Position numbers and translations under genes: made by a program. 64,000 nt of DNA from Cyathus striatus (taxonomy: Eukaryota > Basidiomycota > Agaricomycetes > Agaricales > Nidulariaceae): NCBI GenBank assembly GCA_025738555.1, contig JAOVFP010000006.1, positions 1,798,001 to 1,862,000 on the forward strand. Reading direction: 5' to 3'. The notes beneath the pieces are model-generated. The model was not told the DNA's origin, made no database searches, and was given only the letters and a program-made list of their open reading frames with translations. Each line of letters begins with the position of its first letter. Positions within the stretch are counted from its first letter, which is position 1. Below are positions 22,801-34,265 of the stretch, piece after piece.

Positions 22801-23666
22801 CTCGATGCGTCGTTGAACGGAAAAATGAGAGAATAAACCTGACGGCCCGCCACGGATAGCGACTTGAATTGAACTTACGTTCGAGAACAAAATTTCAGTC
22901 ACATGAATATATAAGATCAACGACAGCTCCTCAGGAGTAAGCAGATAGTCCGATATTGGTCTCCGAGGTTGTCTGTAGCGATGATACCGAGTCGAAGAAC
23001 TGGAGTATGGCGTACAAATTGAATTGGCGGATAATACTCGCTGATCCAGGTTACATATAAGAAAGGTCCCCGGGCACGTGTCAAAAAAGTTCGAGGTAAA
23101 AAGAAGCCTTGAGCTTTCGATTGCGTTCTTGCAGAATTTCCGAAGTCGAGGCGATGTGCCTTGAGTACTTGGAGCTTTCTTTCTTAACGGCATGGCTTGT
23201 TGAACAGAAGTGCAGTGTTTTCAATAACTTGTGGAGATGGCCTGACAGCGGAGTCTTTCCTAGCGTTTCCGGCAAGTATCATATGTCGCGTATGCGAATT
23301 CTACAAGCCTCCTTGATCCGATTGCTTTAATACAAGCCAGCAGATAAAAGCTCATACAGTGGGGTAGTCAAACCAAAAGAAATAGTCCGTGGTTATGCCC
23401 TGTGAGGTCACAAGAGTTAAAACACAGCGTATTTTCTATCCATAAGGGCAATTGGAGATATCGAAGCTTTTAGCGTTGATTTGACTATTGACTCCGTCGC
23501 TCGAGATTCGAGAAAGAGGAGAATCAAGAAATAAGCAGGGTTCGACTTCAAAATCAAAGGCAATCACATGACAAACATTAGCAGAGGCTGTTGCTCAACA
23601 TACACAAATAAGATACACCATCTGATCACTGGGCCTTGTATTGAGCATCTCGTTCCTGTTCATACC
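22801..23666. other. Divergent intergenic region
   Basis: Upstream regions of the esterase and ARPC5. A 145-codon minus-strand frame at 22756..23193 overlaps the esterase promoter and has no domain signal. Confidence 0.5.
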
Positions 23667-24305
23667 ATGGATGTGAATTTCAGGAAAATCGATATCGACC
23701 AATTCGATGAAGACGCATTTCAAGAGACAGAACTTTACGAACCTGATCTAAGGAGTGCAGATGAAGTACTGGCGGAGGCAAAGCAGCGACAGATTGCGGT
23801 GAGAACATCATTAAATAGGTATGTTGTATCCTTGTCGCATTGGTGGCCTATTCGCTGAACTTATTCACTTATTTGTAGAGGTGATACCGGTGGAGCACTT
23901 GTTACTATTTTGGAAAATGCGCCTTATGGACCGAATGCTGAGGAGGCAAAGGTACGTTCCGTTGTGCCTCACAGACGTATGTGCTCACGGTTTCACGCGT
24001 ACCATCAAGAATATCACGCTGCAAACCTTGCTAACCATTCTCAACTCCACCAAATCTACAGAGATTACTGGCGTGATTAGGACATTGTCTCCGGATTTGC
24101 AGGATACTCTAATGAAATATTTGTACAAGGGCATGAGTTTGCCTGGCTGGGGAGATATCAGCGGGAGTGTATTGCTTGGTTGGCACGAGAAGGTTAGTCT
24201 GTAGTATTACAGTGATCAATATGCTAACAATAGCCTACACAGCTTACGGAGGTTGCAGGAACGGGGTCAATAGTGCGAGCCATGACGGATCGCAGGACAG
24301 TGTAA
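23667..24305 (+). CDS. ARC15: Arp2/3 complex subunit 5 (p16-Arc)
   Basis: Four exons: 23667..23818, 23879..23951, 24010..24192, 24243..24305; 156 aa. Recognised by FRKIDIDQFDEDAFQE, GALVTILENAPYG, TLMKYLYKGM and LGWHEKLTEVAGTGSIVRAM followed by TDRRTV at the C-terminus. ARPC5 is the smallest subunit of the Arp2/3 complex, which nucleates branched actin at endocytic patches. Intron 2 ends in AAG rather than CAG or TAG. Confident by block matches and length. Confidence 0.93.
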
Positions 24306-24585
24306 TGATGAATTTTTGAACGGACTATCAACATGTACTTTACGTATACCAACACATTGAATGCATCTCTTCCAATCAAACAGTTTGAACTATTTTTGCA
24401 TCTGTTCAAAAATCATAATAAGGTTATAATCGGAATTACGAAGTCTACTGTGTTGTTTCGAAACCTGAAAGCCGAAAGACCCGCGAAAAGATAATCATAG
24501 GAAAGGATAAAAGGGACATAAATGTGAAAAAAAGGACGTCTTCTCGAATTGAAAAGTAACGTCCTTGCTCCTACTTAGCATGGTT

Positions 24586-27500
24586 CTAAATCTGTTTGCG
24601 ACTCCTTGCTTCGGCTAAACTAAGTTCGATGGCGAACTTCAAATCGTCATCCATTTCGTCTTCGTTCACTGCCCCCATAATCGGGCTCGCAGCAATTCTT
24701 CTAGTAGGGGGAGAATTCCTTACAGCTGGCGGAGAGTTGTTAGGTGATCCCTTCGACCAAGCACCTCGAAGAGGTGGATTTGATTCTACACCAATCACTG
24801 GAGCAGGACGAGGGCTGGCACCAGCAGAAATGTTTAACGGTGTACCCCAAGCAGTAGATTTAGATGATCGTGGACTTCCTTGTGTTCCCATGATCGAAGA
24901 TGAGGGCGAGGAACTATGCCAGCCCCAGCTATTCCTTCTGCTTGCAGCAGGAGTACTGGCGGCACTAACAGATGGAGGTGTAATTGGTGGGAAGTCAGAC
25001 GGACTACGCGAATTGGGTATCTCAATTCCATCCCTTGAAGAAGCATCAGAGGAACCAGTGCTGCTAGTAAGAGAAGCACTTGATGGCATCTTAGAAAGCG
25101 AACCTGAAGCCTCTGCAGATCCGGTGCCAAAGACTTCATTACCGTCTTCCTGGTCGAAGTCATATTCAAAGATACCTTCGTCAATCGCATGCTGGAGCTG
25201 GAGGTCAGACATTGAATCAGTCGCAGCGGCCAATGTTTCTGCATGAGCTAGTGCATCCCCGCTCCTTCTCTGTGCCGCTTCCTCTCGGCTGAGCATCAGA
25301 ACGTATTCCAATGCTTCTGCCTCGCTCAAGCCGAGCTTATCAAGCTTGGACGTCTGTTCCTTATGCCTCCCATGAGCACGCTTCGAATTTTTGCTCTCAA
25401 GCTCCAGGAGTTGGCGCGATTCGGTAATTGTCTGATGCATTTCCATTTGTTCTAAAACACAACGAGTTAGCAAGCATTATTCCGGAAAGTGTGTACTAGA
25501 AAAAGCTCACGTAGCCACTTGCCCATTCCTCTCTTTTTTTTTGCAGGAAGTCCCCCACCAGAATGCCTACCCCGAACACCGCCAGTCCCACTTTTAGGCA
25601 CCTTACCAGCTTGCCACGCCATTACCCTCTCACCTACAACTACAATAAGTGTCTCCTTTCCGTCCCCAACAACGATTTGCGAGACTGGATCACGACCCCC
25701 TTCGCCTGCCATTGCATTATTCGCATCTTGGTTTACATTTCCCTGAATTGGAACGTTGACACCAACATTAGGGTTGACATTGCCTCTACTGGTACGAACG
25801 CGCGGAGCGGGACTAACAAATGAACGCAAGTGCTCAAACGTCAATGCATCAAAAGCATGTGTTGTACCTCGAGCTGAACCTGTAATCAAGGTTGTACCAT
25901 TCCAGCTTAGCGACGTAATACTGCTTCCGTCTGTATGAGCTTCAAAGGTACGTATTGGTGAAATACCGGTAAGTAACGACTTAGATTTTCCCTTGTCGTC
26001 GCGAGGAAGAGTATATTGTTGAGTAGAGGCAGACCAGTCGTATACACTGACAACACCCATCTTATCCCCTACGAGGATAAAGCTTCGATCTTCATCCAGT
26101 TCTTTATCATAATCATAATCCTTTTCCCTCTTCATGTTCTTGGCAAAACAAGGAAGTATGCTCGAAATGACGCCGAATTTTCCGTCGCCAAACGGCGTGA
26201 TCGAAACCCTTTCTTGCATGTTATCTGCATCCTTCGTAATATCAACACGATAAAACTGAGGCTCATTGGCATAAGCCACAAGTACTGCTGATCGAATTGG
26301 ATCAATGTGTAACGCCAGAGGTGTATGAAACACAGTCAGCTCGGTGCTTGGGCTAGGAGGGCATGGACAATCAATATAGTGGGATAATACGCTGTCAGAA
26401 TATGTCGGTATGGTTTCTCTACTATCCGAGGGAACCAGAGTATCCTTTAGCCCAGTCCAAACACGTAAATCTCCGTTATTTAGGAGAGCCACAGCAATCC
26501 CTTTTTCAAGACATGCCGCTACCTTGATGCAAGGTTCAGGCAATATTATGCCAGGAGGTAAAGAGCTCGTCCAACGGCATTTAATGCCAAGATGCTTTCC
26601 GGTATTGACCTCCCATACTTTCACGCTTCCATCCAAAGAGCAGCTCACAGCGCCGCTTCCTGACCAAATGATATCCTTCACAGTTACAGCATGTTCGTCC
26701 CCAACGTTGCACCGAACCATCTCGGCACTAATGCGTCTGGCAGGATCCATAATGCGACTCGCAAGCATGACAGCAACGTCACCGTTCCGGAAGCCCCATA
26801 GTACACGAGCAGCGGTGCTACTATTTGGTGGAGAACTGATCGCACAGGATATAACGTCCGGAGAGAATTCAGCATTGGGATTGCCAATACCCGCCCCAAC
26901 GGGGGCAGGTGCAAGTTGTGTATGAAGATATCCTGGCAGAATTTTCCCTGTCAAAGGAAAAGAGCGCGAAATTACACCGTACTTCAGAGTGACTGATAGA
27001 AGAGAAGGTGGAGTTGCAGTTGCAGGTGCAAAAGAAGACGGAAGTAAGTAAACCTGAGAAATAGGCGTCTGAAGCGGAGTGTGCGTGACTGTTGTAGTAC
27101 GCGATCGTGCCCAACGTCTACAAAGGCCGCAATTAATATTATATGAAAGTGAGTAAATCAACGAAACTCTACCTCCTGAGGGTGTATCTAGCAACGCATT
27201 CCTCCCTCCAGGAACGAAATTCCCTGCGCATCATCAGAGCGCGCGGGTCGTCGGCGCGTAACTCGACTTCAAAGCCAATACCGAGAAACTGACAGACAAA
27301 CGCGCGATGCCAGGTGTTGTCGTCCTTTACATGGTCGGACAAGGTACGACAGACTTGTCCCAAAGCCAGAAGGGCTGGAGGGGTAAGGTGAGCTGTAATC
27401 CCGGTGAGAATCTCTGTTGGCTGCTCAAGTAATAAGCTGTATCGTCCTTCTTGTGCTCCGTCGTCGCTGGTATGCAAGTGAAGAGGGTTGTGCTGGCTGT

Positions 27501-27603
27501 GAGGGACGCTTCCATGCTGATTATGCTGATAATGGTTATTTGCGAGAGATGTACTGTTCAAATTATCGTCTGTTGGGTTAGCTTGTAAGGGACTATTGAG
27601 CAT
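24586..27603 (-). CDS. UFO1-like F-box/WD40 protein with C-terminal UIM
   Basis: Three exons (27603..27173, 27117..25511, 25451..24586) encode 967 aa. The F-box is at about residues 55-100 (LLLEQPTEILTGITAHLTPP, ALLALGQVCRTLSDHVKDDN). A WD40 propeller follows with recognisable blades (VKDIIWSGSGAVSCSLDGSVKVWEV, ALLNNGDLRVWTG, ITSLSWNGTTLITGSARGTTHAFD). The C-terminus is charged coiled-coil and Ser-rich, with a UIM-like helix LQLQHAIDEGIF and a final classic UIM (DDDLKFAIELSLAEAR). This F-box + WD40 + UIM order is that of yeast Ufo1, an SCF adaptor for degradation of Ho endonuclease whose UIMs promote its own turnover. Orthology is inference from domain order. Confidence 0.85.
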
Positions 27604-28189
27604 AAAACTAGGTTAAATAAAAACTGAAAAAGTTGAGCGCAGTCTCTGTAGCGGCTGCGTTGACTTGCTGGTGGTTCAAGGAAAACAGGACACGGAGCAG
27701 ACGGAGTGTTGATGATGACACACAGGTTGCCTTTCTTGGAACACCTGTGACTCAGTGCAAACTCAGTGAGTCACCGTTCAGTCCATCTTCGTTCTTCTGC
27801 TTTAACGTCATCCATGTGCATCGGTAAAATATAAATTAGGACCGCTTTCTTCGTAAGTTGAAAGCTATTCGATATTTAAGAATTCTAATAAGTATACAAC
27901 GCCTGAGTCGCACATGAAACACCGTCATGAAAGGGTCTCCAGAATATGAAACCCTTCCAGAACCTAAACAAACGTTCGCGCAGAATCCCACTCCACCCAT
28001 GACATAAATAGAGGCTGTCCATAGCAGCGTGCGCAGTCAAAATCCGAATCAGCCAAACAGTAGTATTTAGTACCTTCATGATCGACGACGTACTTCCGAG
28101 TGTCGAAAATCCTCCAATATAACAATGGAACGTTGTAGCCAACGTGGATCCCCTCTTAGTATAGCCGAGAAGCAAAAGGAAATCGCGAG
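27604..28189. other. Intergenic region
   Basis: Upstream flank of the UFO1-like gene and the 3' side of the decayed kinase. No further gene seen. Confidence 0.4.
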
Positions 28190-29610
28190 TAACACCATGT
28201 ATGTCAGAGCCTGTTTATTGGCATCACAAAGGTCATCTGGATCATTTCTACTATTGAGCCATGGATCGTCCAGTAGCTTCTCCGCAGTGTACCGTTTCTT
28301 TGGCTCCTATCATATCATTTTACTAACGAGTTGCAAGAACAATGCCTTGTTTTCTCCCCCCAGCTGTTTCTCGGAAGACTCCAGAAACATATTGGCGTAA
28401 ATTGGTGCTTCGTCTGCTCGCTTCCAGTCTGGCATCATCGAAACAGAGCTCGGTGATTCTGTTACCTGACACCGAGTGAGAGATAATTCAACGGTGGAGG
28501 ACCCATTACCGCCACCACCTCAGCCAGACGATACAGCCTCACAAACTCTCCGCTCACCTGCCTTTTCTTGTGAACATGTGCTTCCCCTCAAGTAGACCTC
28601 ATAATATCTAACGTCAAAGTATCAGTGAGAGACCATCTGGTGAGTGAGAGTGTGACATCACTCGCTCATGAGCCCATATTCCATATGTCTACTTTTTATC
28701 AAGCACGTACCAAGCATAACCTCAGGTGCTTGGTACCAGATGAGCTGGAAATATTCATCGATGTAGGTGCTTTCGCCAAAACGTGCCTCCCCCAAATCAC
28801 AAAGAACAGGCGGCCCCATGCCACCTTCCATTCTGAGCTCTCGCGATGCATAGATACTTAATTCGATTACCATCGTTAAATTTGCGAATATTAGGATCCG
28901 TTGATCTCAGATTCCTCGAATACCTTAAGAATGGATTCATCTTCGACGCGCAACCGAACATTTCGCGAGTGCAGATCTGTTGAAATATTGAGTGAGCAAA
29001 GTAAAGAGTAAGATGACAAAGCACCACTGCGTACCTCCATGCATCTATCCGTCAAGTATCCGTATGTAAATAGTAAAGTGCACGTAATAAATACCGCGCA
29101 AAGAGTTTTACCCAAGTATAATCGAGTATTTTGTGCCCCGGAAACGCTGCGTGAAATCGCGCATACTCATACCAAGAGGCTCAAGGGCAGGTGCTGGGTA
29201 CTGTCTGCTTCAGGCGAAATTGTGAAAATATCCAGCGCGGTGCGCATGTAAGACGTCCCTTTGTAATCCGTCCTTGTGTTAATGTCAAGATGACGGTAGG
29301 CAGCCAGCTCGCGAAGAGCGCGTGTCGAGTTTCGCTCACACACTTTCATAGTTAGTGACCTACTTAGTTATTTCCCCTATGTATATGATAATAATCATCA
29401 GCCACTAGTATGGTAGTGACAGGGAACAGCTAACGAGACGACATACGAGAGGTCACGACCGGCCATGCCGTCGAGCACTTGATATCGCGGCTTGAAACGC
29501 CTCGCCGAGGCGTACGGGATATAAAATTCCGGGCTCATACCACTCATAGTCAACTCCCAGTTCCCCTCCTCGAGCAATACGGATTTATCCAAGATTTATC
29601 AAGGACTGTT
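28190..29610 (-). pseudogene. Decayed SRPK-like protein kinase
   Basis: Kinase pieces occur in order on the minus strand but in shifting frames: YIPYASARRFKPRYQVLD (near 29500), KVCERNSTRALRELAAYRHL (29340), EPLGMSMRDFTQRFRGTKYS (about 29190-29130), catalytic-loop-like TDLHSRNVRLRVEDES (about 28980), PPVLCDLGEARFGE (28800), YQAPEVMLG (28720), VDIWNMGS followed by a stop (28690), and near the end LLDDPWLNSRNDPDD (28260). A gap of about 7 nt breaks the frame between QHL and EPLG, and a one-base loss precedes VDIW. SRPK family kinases phosphorylate SR-type proteins; agaricomycetes have many lineage-specific copies. Some breaks might be mis-seen introns, but the 7-nt gap cannot be. Confidence 0.7.
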
Positions 29611-32600
29611 TTCGGGAATGAGTATCCCAAGTGGGGACGGTTCTCGTTTGATGAGATTTTTTAAGGCCATAAGCATGCTGGATGAGACAGAGATATCGAT
29701 AGACCTAGCACAAAGCTACTGAATTTGTTCAACTTGCTGTTTTGATTTCCAAAATACATGCGTGGCTGACAACGAACTTGTCAATAAATATGCAAAGGCT
29801 GCCATACGTGACGACGACATCCGCACTGGACATATGTTTTGAACAAGTAGGCCCATTCCCAACCTACTATGTAGGTCTGCGAAACTTGGCTGAACGAAAA
29901 GGTTACCAATGAAGGCAGTGTGCATTTGGTGTGCGCACTGCGTAAGTATGTAGTCGGGCCCGCAGAGGGATATATTATGTCATCAAACTCAGGAGCACAC
30001 GAGGCAACCATCCAAAGCCAATCACTTAGAATCGCCACGCCTCGCTTTTCTGCTCACTTCTTCGCGTCAAATTCAATACAATGTCTAGGATCCATCTTGT
30101 CAGTAAGCACAGTTGGAACCTGTTGTAGGACGCCTCGACAGGGAACGACAGTGATCATCATCATGGTGATCATATCTCGCGTTGTATAAGTTGCAAGTTG
30201 AACGTGCTTACCTGTATCTGCCCATAGGTTTAACCTGGTCTATATCCCTCATTTGCGAGGATCCTTTCTACCTTCCTCAATTTGAAGTTACCAGTTGGCA
30301 TCCTTCGATATCATCTGTTCACACTCTCGCGTGTGCACCGTCTCCGCGACTTATTCTTATTGATCAGAACGGTTTCTTATTAGAGCGATGCTACTTTCCT
30401 ACTTAATATCCTGACTACAGAATGACTGTGGATGACAGACAGATTGTGATGCTCCCTATTGGCTTTGAACGGTATGTTCCTTTTGTGTTTGCTCTAAAAT
30501 ATCCCGGTCACAACTTCTGGTTGATCTTTTAGCGGGTATGGTGCCGTGATGTACAATGTCTTATATTCTCATTCTTGCCTTATCAAATTGCTACATGCAC
30601 GGCTAAACCTTTCCGCAGCCTAAGTGCTCCCCTTTACAGTACTATCCTGCTTCAAATGCGCCATTACGAGTTCGAGGAACAAGAGTAATGCTAGGAGCAA
30701 CATCGTGCTTAAATATCGTATAATAGGGTGCAGATGCTCGCGCGCCAGGCTGGTCTTAGGGCGAGATGTGCAGACCGTGAACAAGGGCAAGCCGAAGCAG
30801 GCGACGACTCTTATATCGGGGTAGGGGTACTTGTGATCGAGAGCTAATCATGGAACATGAGTGACTTTTGAACATAGCAAGAACGGTTCGTAATTTCTCT
30901 ATTTCATGCGGTATTATATTTATTTCAAACACCCTCAGGATATTCACCAACTCCCATACATATGACAAGATGACAATGTCATCGTGTGTCGATCATAAAA
31001 TGCTACACCTCTCTTTTACTGTCGTCAAATACGCCGTCGCAGCGTTCCGGTATAAGTAATAGAAATGTACCGCTCCATGTAAAAGTGTACTCGGCATCTA
31101 ATTTCAAGCCGTCGGCGTGAAGTGCACACCGGTGATATCCAGGACCCAGGACAGGACAGCTACTGACACCTATCTAGACCGCAGATTTCCCAAAGGAACC
31201 ATCTAGGATCTGCCTTAAAGCAGTATTGTATAGTCAAGTATCTCTGTTGCTTTCTCGAAAGCTACTATATTACCCTTGCGGCTGAAGACCTTTCATCGCT
31301 TTAACTACCAGACCACATTTCCAGCAGCTGGCTACACCGTCTCCCTACTTCAAAGGATGCCCATGGACATCTTTTAAGATCGCTTCTAGAATTTTCCTTC
31401 CTCTTTCGACAGTCTCTAAAGGATCTAAAGCCTCCCTTTGTCGGTATGGTTAAACTTCGTTGCGAAAGATCTCCAGAGTCTTTTATCCGAATGGAAGCAC
31501 GCCTCCTACCCTTGCCCTGGCGCGTTGAGCTTGCCCTCTTCCTCTTACGCACTCTGCTGCTTTGCTGCTGCTACATCCTAAAGGATTCTACTCTCAATCA
31601 CTTCCTTTGAGACATACTTGCTTGGGAGAATCAGTCGTTTTTCCGGAATTCTTGCACTACATTGAAGTTAGAACATAGTGTAATCTAGCACTTGCTAGGT
31701 CAATGCCACTCATTGAGACAGTCTCGTCATGGTTGATATTCGTGGATGGGCTTTTACTACTATTACTGCTTCTGCTCAGTCTCACCGCGTGCGCTTGGAC
31801 CCGTGGGTTATTGAGCTGTTGGCTATATTCACTCCACCGCAACACGACCTTTCTTCGTTTTACATATGCACAATGGCTCTCTTCGATGGATGTCGTATGG
31901 CGATTATTGAACCCGCATCTCAGTGTATGTTACTGATCCACATTCATAATCTCTATGAATTGACGCAGCCACTACGCTGATAGTTTGGGGAGAACAAGTT
32001 TCAAAACGTCTATCATTGATGTCATACATTTGTGCTACCCACTCATCATGAGCTCCTTTGCTTTGTTCGGTTTACCAAGCGCGAAGTGCAGTGGAGACTG
32101 AGCATGAGTGGCACGTACAGAATGCATTTTCGAGATTGGTCAATGGCAGTATGGCCGGGGGCAACAGTCAGGATAGACTAATTGACTTGGTTCCAGCGTG
32201 TATACCGTGTATACTCCCCTACTTTACCAGCCACCGATCCTTGCGGTACTAAACGTGTGCTCCCCAAGATAAGCAATTCCGTTGATCCGACTTCGACTCC
32301 GACTCTGTTTGCTTATCACTACCATTCATGAGCAAGATGCTCACTGCTAGCTCAACTTGGAAATGTTACTTGATAAGCTCCTTTCACACTTCGCAGTTCT
32401 CGGACCTCGGCCGTGGAACATCGAAGCTACAGAGAAAGCTCATTGTAACCTAGAAGTTTGCGAAAAGTTTTCTTTGTCTCTCACTTGACCATATCGACCG
32501 AGTGTGCGTGTCTTGGTGACTGTTGTTAAAAGCTTCACCTGGTCAAAGAGATGAAAGGATGGGAAACCATATCGCCTGGATGAACCACCCCGCCTTCCAT

Positions 32601-32895
32601 AGCTGGAACTGATCTACTAAATTGATCCCGGTGCACCCTCGAAACGTGTTGTATGAATCCTTAGCAAAACACAACGTGTTCTTCATTTCACCCGACTGGC
32701 CTGGAAATGCATCGTACTCCGTGATTATTCCTTAAGACTTCCAAAGACCCACCCTGCAACCGAGGCACAGCACTGTTTGACATCAAACGCATACTCAATG
32801 AGGCTCTCACCTCGTTTATATACGGCCTGTTCTCACTCTCCGAAGCTATTTGACTACCAACTTCGTCTCCCCCCTCCGCCAGCAAACATTTTGCT
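29611..32895. other. Gene-poor stretch of about 3.3 kb
   Basis: Only short frames (up to about 85 codons, such as 29781..30038 minus and 31729..31980 plus) are present, none with a domain, signal peptide or splice-consistent extension. AT-rich and pyrimidine-rich segments alternate. It may be remnant sequence of older genes or transposons; I could not identify any. Confidence 0.5.
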
Positions 32896-34071
32896 ATGCT
32901 TGACGCATTCAAGATTAAACCATTCGACCTGGAGCCCGTTTTCGCTTCTTGGAAAGATGCGCCTCAGTTTAACGGGAATCCCAAGGACTTACCGGTCGAT
33001 GACTGGTTAGAGAAAATCAGGCTAGGGTGCATTGAGCGGCATGTGCCAGAGGAATACTGGTACAAAGTGGCCCAGCATTACATGGGTCCGAAAGCGAAGG
33101 CCAGGTAATATATTGTTATTTTTTCACTATGACAGCGAACTAAGAATCTTGTAGATTAGAGGAATTGAAGCAAGTTGTTGCTAAGGTGCATGGCGGTAAT
33201 TACCGTTGGACTTGGAAGAAATTCAAGGTTGCTATGCAGAACATGGGTTGTAAGTTCTTTATGTAATGATTCTTGGGCAATTCTGATGTTTGACATAGGG
33301 GGAATTGATCAAAGTGCGAAGCAGACAATTAAAGTGCAAGGAAAATCATCTGGTTTATGGTTTATGCGGAAGAAAGACGATGAAGAACCAGCGCCTGTAG
33401 TACAAACGCCTCCGACAACGCCTCCGAAGACGCAAGCCAAACGTGCACCTCCGGCACGTTCGAATACCTCATTCTGGCTGACAAGGAAGCCGACAGCTAC
33501 GGAGCAGATTCAACAGGCTGAAGAACCTCCTCAAACTCGTCGACCACCGAAGAGGTCCGCCACTGACTCCTCATTTTGGCCCATTCGTCGAAACTCGAAC
33601 CAACACGATGATACTGCTCGTCGCCTAGATCCTCTCAAAGCTAAGAGTGACACCAGCGTCGTCGTTGCACGACCCAACTCAAAGTCTCGATCAAGATCTA
33701 ATTCGAATGGCTCCAATGAGAGCGGAGAAGGTAACCATTCTTTTTATCACTGTGAAGTTAAAGCCTTATATAACATACATCTAGTCACCACAGTAACGCA
33801 AGCTCCTGTCTGGCTGTTGAATGCCTGCACCGCTCTTGAATACATCACCAGCGAGCATCCGAAGACCATGAGTGTCATCAGCGCGATTCTCATTACCGCG
33901 GGATCTATTCCTTCGTTACCTGCGATTAGCGCAGGTGCTGGAGGAGCGATACTTGCGTCTGGAACTGCCCACGCCATTGGTGCGATAGCCGTTGGGTTGG
34001 GTCAGGCCCTAGGTGCTACGGTCAAAAACTCTCAAGAACAACATGCGCCGGCCGCAAGTCGATCCCACTAA
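32896..34071 (+). CDS. Orphan protein with basic middle and hydrophobic Gly/Ala-rich C-terminus
   Basis: Four exons: 32896..33104, 33155..33249, 33299..33730, 33785..34071; 340 aa. Residues 1-105 form a compact charged domain (FDLEPVFASWKDAPQF, VDDWLEKIRLGCIERHVPEE, MGPKAKARLEELKQ, RWTWKKFKVAMQNMGW) that I believe recurs in agaricomycete proteins of unknown function. The middle is disordered, Pro/Ser/Arg-rich, with three similar elements (SGLWFMRKKDDE, NTSFWLTRKPTA, SSFWPIRRNSN). The last 80 residues include a hydrophobic segment rich in Gly, Ala, Ile and Ser (SVISAILITAGSIPSLPAIS, AGGAILASGTAHAIGAIAVG). That tail recalls IFI6/IFI27-type membrane stretches, but this is only a resemblance. No function assigned. 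Confidence 0.75.
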
Positions 34072-34265
34072 AGCACTGTAGGAATGAATCTGTTATTTAT
34101 TAGATGTCTATCGTTATAAGAAACCATTTCGGCCATGGTACTACAAGGGAGGACCGATCAAATCACATATTCTACTTAAATACTTTATTTATTTCTTGGA
34201 CATCACTTGATACCCCACATATTTCTAGAGATCGTTTCATACATATTTACACGCAGCAAACACAT

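Noticed and set aside
24596..25246. 216-codon plus-strand frame
   Set aside because: Antisense shadow of the low-complexity UIM-containing exon of the UFO1-like gene.
32896..34071. Retrotransposon Gag-like origin of the orphan protein
   Set aside because: The N-terminal domain has a vague Gag-like helical look, but there is no zinc knuckle, no adjacent Pol and the gene has four ordinary exons.
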